A DNA stretch of 22,833 bases from an uncultured Bacteroides sp. (GTDB taxonomy: Bacteria > Bacteroidota > Bacteroidia > Bacteroidales > Bacteroidaceae). The DNA lies in NCBI GenBank assembly GCA_900546645.1, contig URDR01000045.1, forward strand, positions 1 through 22,833, in the 5' to 3' direction. Within the stretch, counting starts at the first letter, position 1. Every line of letters starts with the position of its first letter. The notes under the pieces are model-generated. The model saw only the letters and a program-made list of their open reading frames with translations. It did not search any database and had not been told where the DNA came from. A program made the position numbers and the translations under genes. Positions 22,712-22,833 of this stretch are shown one piece after another.

Positions 22712-22833
22712 TCCGGACTTATCCATCTCCGGAAGCGTACTTCTCTACTCACTGCATGCTTTCCTGAACGAATGCTTTGGCTCAGTAGATTTTTAGTGGG
22801 GATAGCCATATAAATTTGCTATGCGGAAAAGGA
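22712..22833. other. Right-hand intergenic end, no feature seen
   Basis: These 122 bases follow the MBL gene. I see no reading frame, promoter box or hairpin in them that I can support. Confidence 0.5.

Overview
The window looks like chromosome of a gut Bacteroidales, probably Bacteroides or Phocaeicola. Evidence: promoters of the Bacteroidetes type (TTTG, about 20 nt, TAnnTTTG), mostly absent Shine-Dalgarno sequences, many small Bacteroidetes lipoproteins, and family-typical TruA, YeiH and mobilization proteins. The species is not determined here.

Layout. (1) 1-2967, left chromosomal flank: the 3' part of a probably frame-disrupted LysR regulator, a convergent YeiH-type transporter, and an AraC-type regulator. 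(2) 3039-3888 and 14800-16557: two halves of one helicase IV/UvrD-like gene (about 866 aa when rejoined), split inside the conserved G-D-D-x-Q-S motif. (3) 3882-14806: a ~10.9 kb integrative and mobilizable element sits between the halves, bounded by a GCCCACG direct repeat. It carries a tyrosine integrase, an internally duplicated protein of unknown function, an excisionase-like HTH protein, a winged-helix-like protein, a hairpin-rich oriT candidate, a MobC-like accessory protein, a relaxase and a membrane protein; then an AT-rich cargo. (4) 16570-18700: a small operon of exported proteins that leads into the helicase, and an MntA/HepT toxin-antitoxin pair whose HepT is broken by a deletion at its active site. 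(5) 18700-22711, right flank: a DUF5715/M15-like lipoprotein, truA, a DUF6340-like lipoprotein, an acidic protein of unknown function and an MBL-fold hydrolase.

The most interesting part is the element's cargo. A type VI secretion tube protein (Hcp/TssD) is fused through an Ig-like linker to a Tlde1-type peptidoglycan-targeting domain, and is followed by a 3-TM candidate immunity protein. Next come a stand-alone polymorphic toxin type 44 protein and a lipoprotein that may be its immunity protein. Transcribed toward them is an AbiF/AbiD-type Abi_2 HEPN ribonuclease. Its leader holds a compact, promoter-proximal structured RNA ending in a terminator, which resembles an RNA antitoxin. The element therefore seems to move a weapon, its immunity genes and a defence gene together. 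It has no other T6SS genes and would depend on a resident T6SS. Integration inactivates a helicase that precise excision would restore.

No rRNA, tRNA or CRISPR array was seen. All functions are inferred from motifs read by eye; no database search was run.
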